Shown: positions 63,040 through 64,000 of the stretch, piece after piece
Position numbering within the stretch: the first letter of the stretch is position 1
Layout: each line of letters opens with the position of its first letter
From: Tamlana sp. 2_MG-2023
Lineage (GTDB): Bacteria > Bacteroidota > Bacteroidia > Flavobacteriales > Flavobacteriaceae
DNA: 64,000 bases
Direction of reading: 5' to 3'
Assembly: GCF_030548465.1 (NCBI RefSeq)
Contig: NZ_JAUOSF010000001.1
Span: 124,001 to 188,000 of the forward strand
Notes under the pieces: model-generated
Databases searched by the model: none
What the model saw: the letters and a program-made list of their open reading frames with translations, nothing else
Told to the model about the DNA's origin: nothing
Position numbers and translations under genes: made by a program

Positions 63040-63933
63040 ATGCTCGCCATAGTCATACCTTATTATAAATATGCTTTTTTCGAATCGACTTTACTGTCGT
63101 TACAAAACCAGACGAATAAAGCCTTTACGGTGTACATAGGTGATGATGCTAGCTCAGAAAACCCTAAAAATCTACTAGAAAAATACAAGGGGAAGTTAGC
63201 TTATCAGTATAAACGATTCGATTCTAATTTAGGAGGTATATCACTTACCCAACAATGGGAACGTTGTTTAGAAATGGTACAAGGTGAAACTTGGGTGATG
63301 ATTTTAGGTGATGACGATACAATTAGTGATAATTTTGTTGAAGCTTTTTATAAGCATATAGACGAAATAAATCAATTAAAAATTAGTGTTATTAGATATG
63401 CATCTGTTGTAGTGAATACTAAAGGTGAACAGGTTTCTAAACAATACATTCATCCAAATTTAGAAACGGCTGTTGATTTTTTAAAGCGAAAATATAAAGG
63501 GGGAACTAGAAGTTCACTAAGTGAATATATTTTTAAAAAAGAGGTAGTGAATGCTATTAGGTTTAAAAATTTTCCCTTGGCTTGGTCTAGTGATACATTA
63601 GCAGTTGTTGAATTTTCAAGGGGTAAAAATATTTATAGCATTAACGAAGCGTTTATGTACTTTAGATTAAGTGATATAAATATTACCGGCCAGGTTGACT
63701 CACTTGATAAAAATGAAGCTTGGTTTAAATTTTATGTGTATTTGCTTGAGAATTATGGAAAGAAATACCCTGTTAATTTAGTCAATACTTTGTTTGAACG
63801 ACTTGAAAAAGTGCAGTGCAATAATAAAAAGACACCTGGACGGTGGTTAAAACTCATTGTTTTATATATTCGTTTTTCTAAATATCCTAGGTTTTTATCG
63901 TTATTTTCGAAGATTAAAAGAAGTATTGTATGA
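63040..63933 (+). CDS. Family 2 glycosyltransferase
   Basis: 297 residues. LAIVIPYYKYAFFESTLLSL, TVYIGDDASSENPKN and WVMILGDDDTISDNFVEAFY are the GT2 blocks. This type with LGDDD is common in Bacteroidota polysaccharide loci. It overlaps the next gene by four bases (ATGA). Confidence 0.9.
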   Translation: MLAIVIPYYKYAFFESTLLSLQNQTNKAFTVYIGDDASSENPKNLLEKYKGKLAYQYKRFDSNLGGISLTQQWERCLEMVQGETWVMILGDDDTISDNFVEAFYKHIDEINQLKISVIRYASVVVNTKGEQVSKQYIHPNLETAVDFLKRKYKGGTRSSLSEYIFKKEVVNAIRFKNFPLAWSSDTLAVVEFSRGKNIYSINEAFMYFRLSDINITGQVDSLDKNEAWFKFYVYLLENYGKKYPVNLVNTLFERLEKVQCNNKKTPGRWLKLIVLYIRFSKYPRFLSLFSKIKRSIV

Positions 63934-64000
63934 GGTTTTTAGTAATAGCACAAGACTTAAGAGTTAGTGGTACAAGTGCTGGAATAGTAACTAGATCCTT
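63930..64000 (+). CDS. Probable family 4 glycosyltransferase, cut by the window end
   Basis: ATG at 63930 opens a frame giving MRFLVIAQDLRVSGTSAGIV, a start typical of GT4 enzymes (hydrophobic strand, then a short glycine- or serine-rich loop). Only 23 codons are visible. Its overlap with the preceding stop codon supports it as the next gene of the operon. Confidence 0.7.
   Translation, partial: MRFLVIAQDLRVSGTSAGIVTRS

Noticed and set aside
1-64000. tRNA, rRNA or riboswitch genes
   Set aside because: No cloverleaf-like segment, rRNA-like block or recognised riboswitch motif was seen in the spacers read by eye.

Overview
The window looks like chromosomal DNA of a marine-type member of the Flavobacteriaceae (Bacteroidota). 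The pointers are AT-rich DNA, start codons without clear Shine-Dalgarno sequences, several promoters with the Bacteroidota -7 element TAnnTTTG, a fused ccoN-ccoO gene, a folP-cdaA neighbourhood, and several intergenic repeat families of a kind usual in flavobacteria. I saw no rRNA, tRNA, CRISPR array, integrase or transposase. Assignments come from reading motifs, not from searches.

1-17.6 kb is a microaerobic respiration region. It holds the 3' part of hemN, a universal stress protein, a tetR-ABC-hlyD-tolC export operon read leftward, and a complete cbb3 oxidase set read leftward (ccoI, ccoS, ccoNO, ccoQ, ccoP, ccoG, ccoH and a DsbD/UreH-like membrane protein). A divergent Fnr-type regulator gene sits at the right end. 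Two nearly identical TGA-N6-TCA operators lie in front of ccoI and ccoS, each centred exactly 36.5 bp from the last base of a -7 element, which is what a class II Fnr/Crp activator site would look like. A HepT-MntA toxin-antitoxin pair is lodged inside the cco cluster. The ABC protein of the export operon keeps Walker A but has lost every other catalytic motif.

17.6-29.9 kb carries a VWA/MoxR-type ATPase pair and a sugar cluster: a HAD phosphatase fused to an invertase-like glycosidase, a sucrose- or mannosylfructose-phosphate synthase-like glycosyltransferase, and a PfkB fructokinase-like enzyme. An SlyD-like FKBP, a YfcE-type phosphodiesterase, truA and an MsbA-like ABC exporter follow. The spacers here hold many palindromic and dispersed repeats.

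29.9-35.5 kb is an accessory island of small unrelated cargo genes: a RelE-type toxin-antitoxin pair, a fatty acid hydroxylase, an isochorismatase-like hydrolase, a GNAT enzyme, a Crp-like regulator with an NAD(P)H oxidoreductase, an unknown protein, and a ParDE pair in which both genes are frameshifted. At least two spacers are copies of one repeat, so the island looks cassette-like.

35.5-45.4 kb returns to housekeeping genes: cdaA, a lipoprotein and folP leftward; a DUF1599 protein, a DoxX-type protein, a DppB-like permease, a TlpA-like thioredoxin and tpiA rightward; then a methyltransferase and an ABC-F protein leftward. A 29-unit heptanucleotide tandem repeat abuts the ABC-F stop codon.

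45.5-64 kb is a surface polysaccharide locus, all rightward: Wza and Wzc (a tyrosine autokinase), an ABC exporter of Wzm/Wzt type, a DegT aminotransferase, a WbqC protein, three sulfotransferases, an O-acyltransferase and at least seven glycosyltransferases. It runs off the right edge. Together these genes suggest a sulfated, acylated amino-sugar polysaccharide exported to the cell surface.
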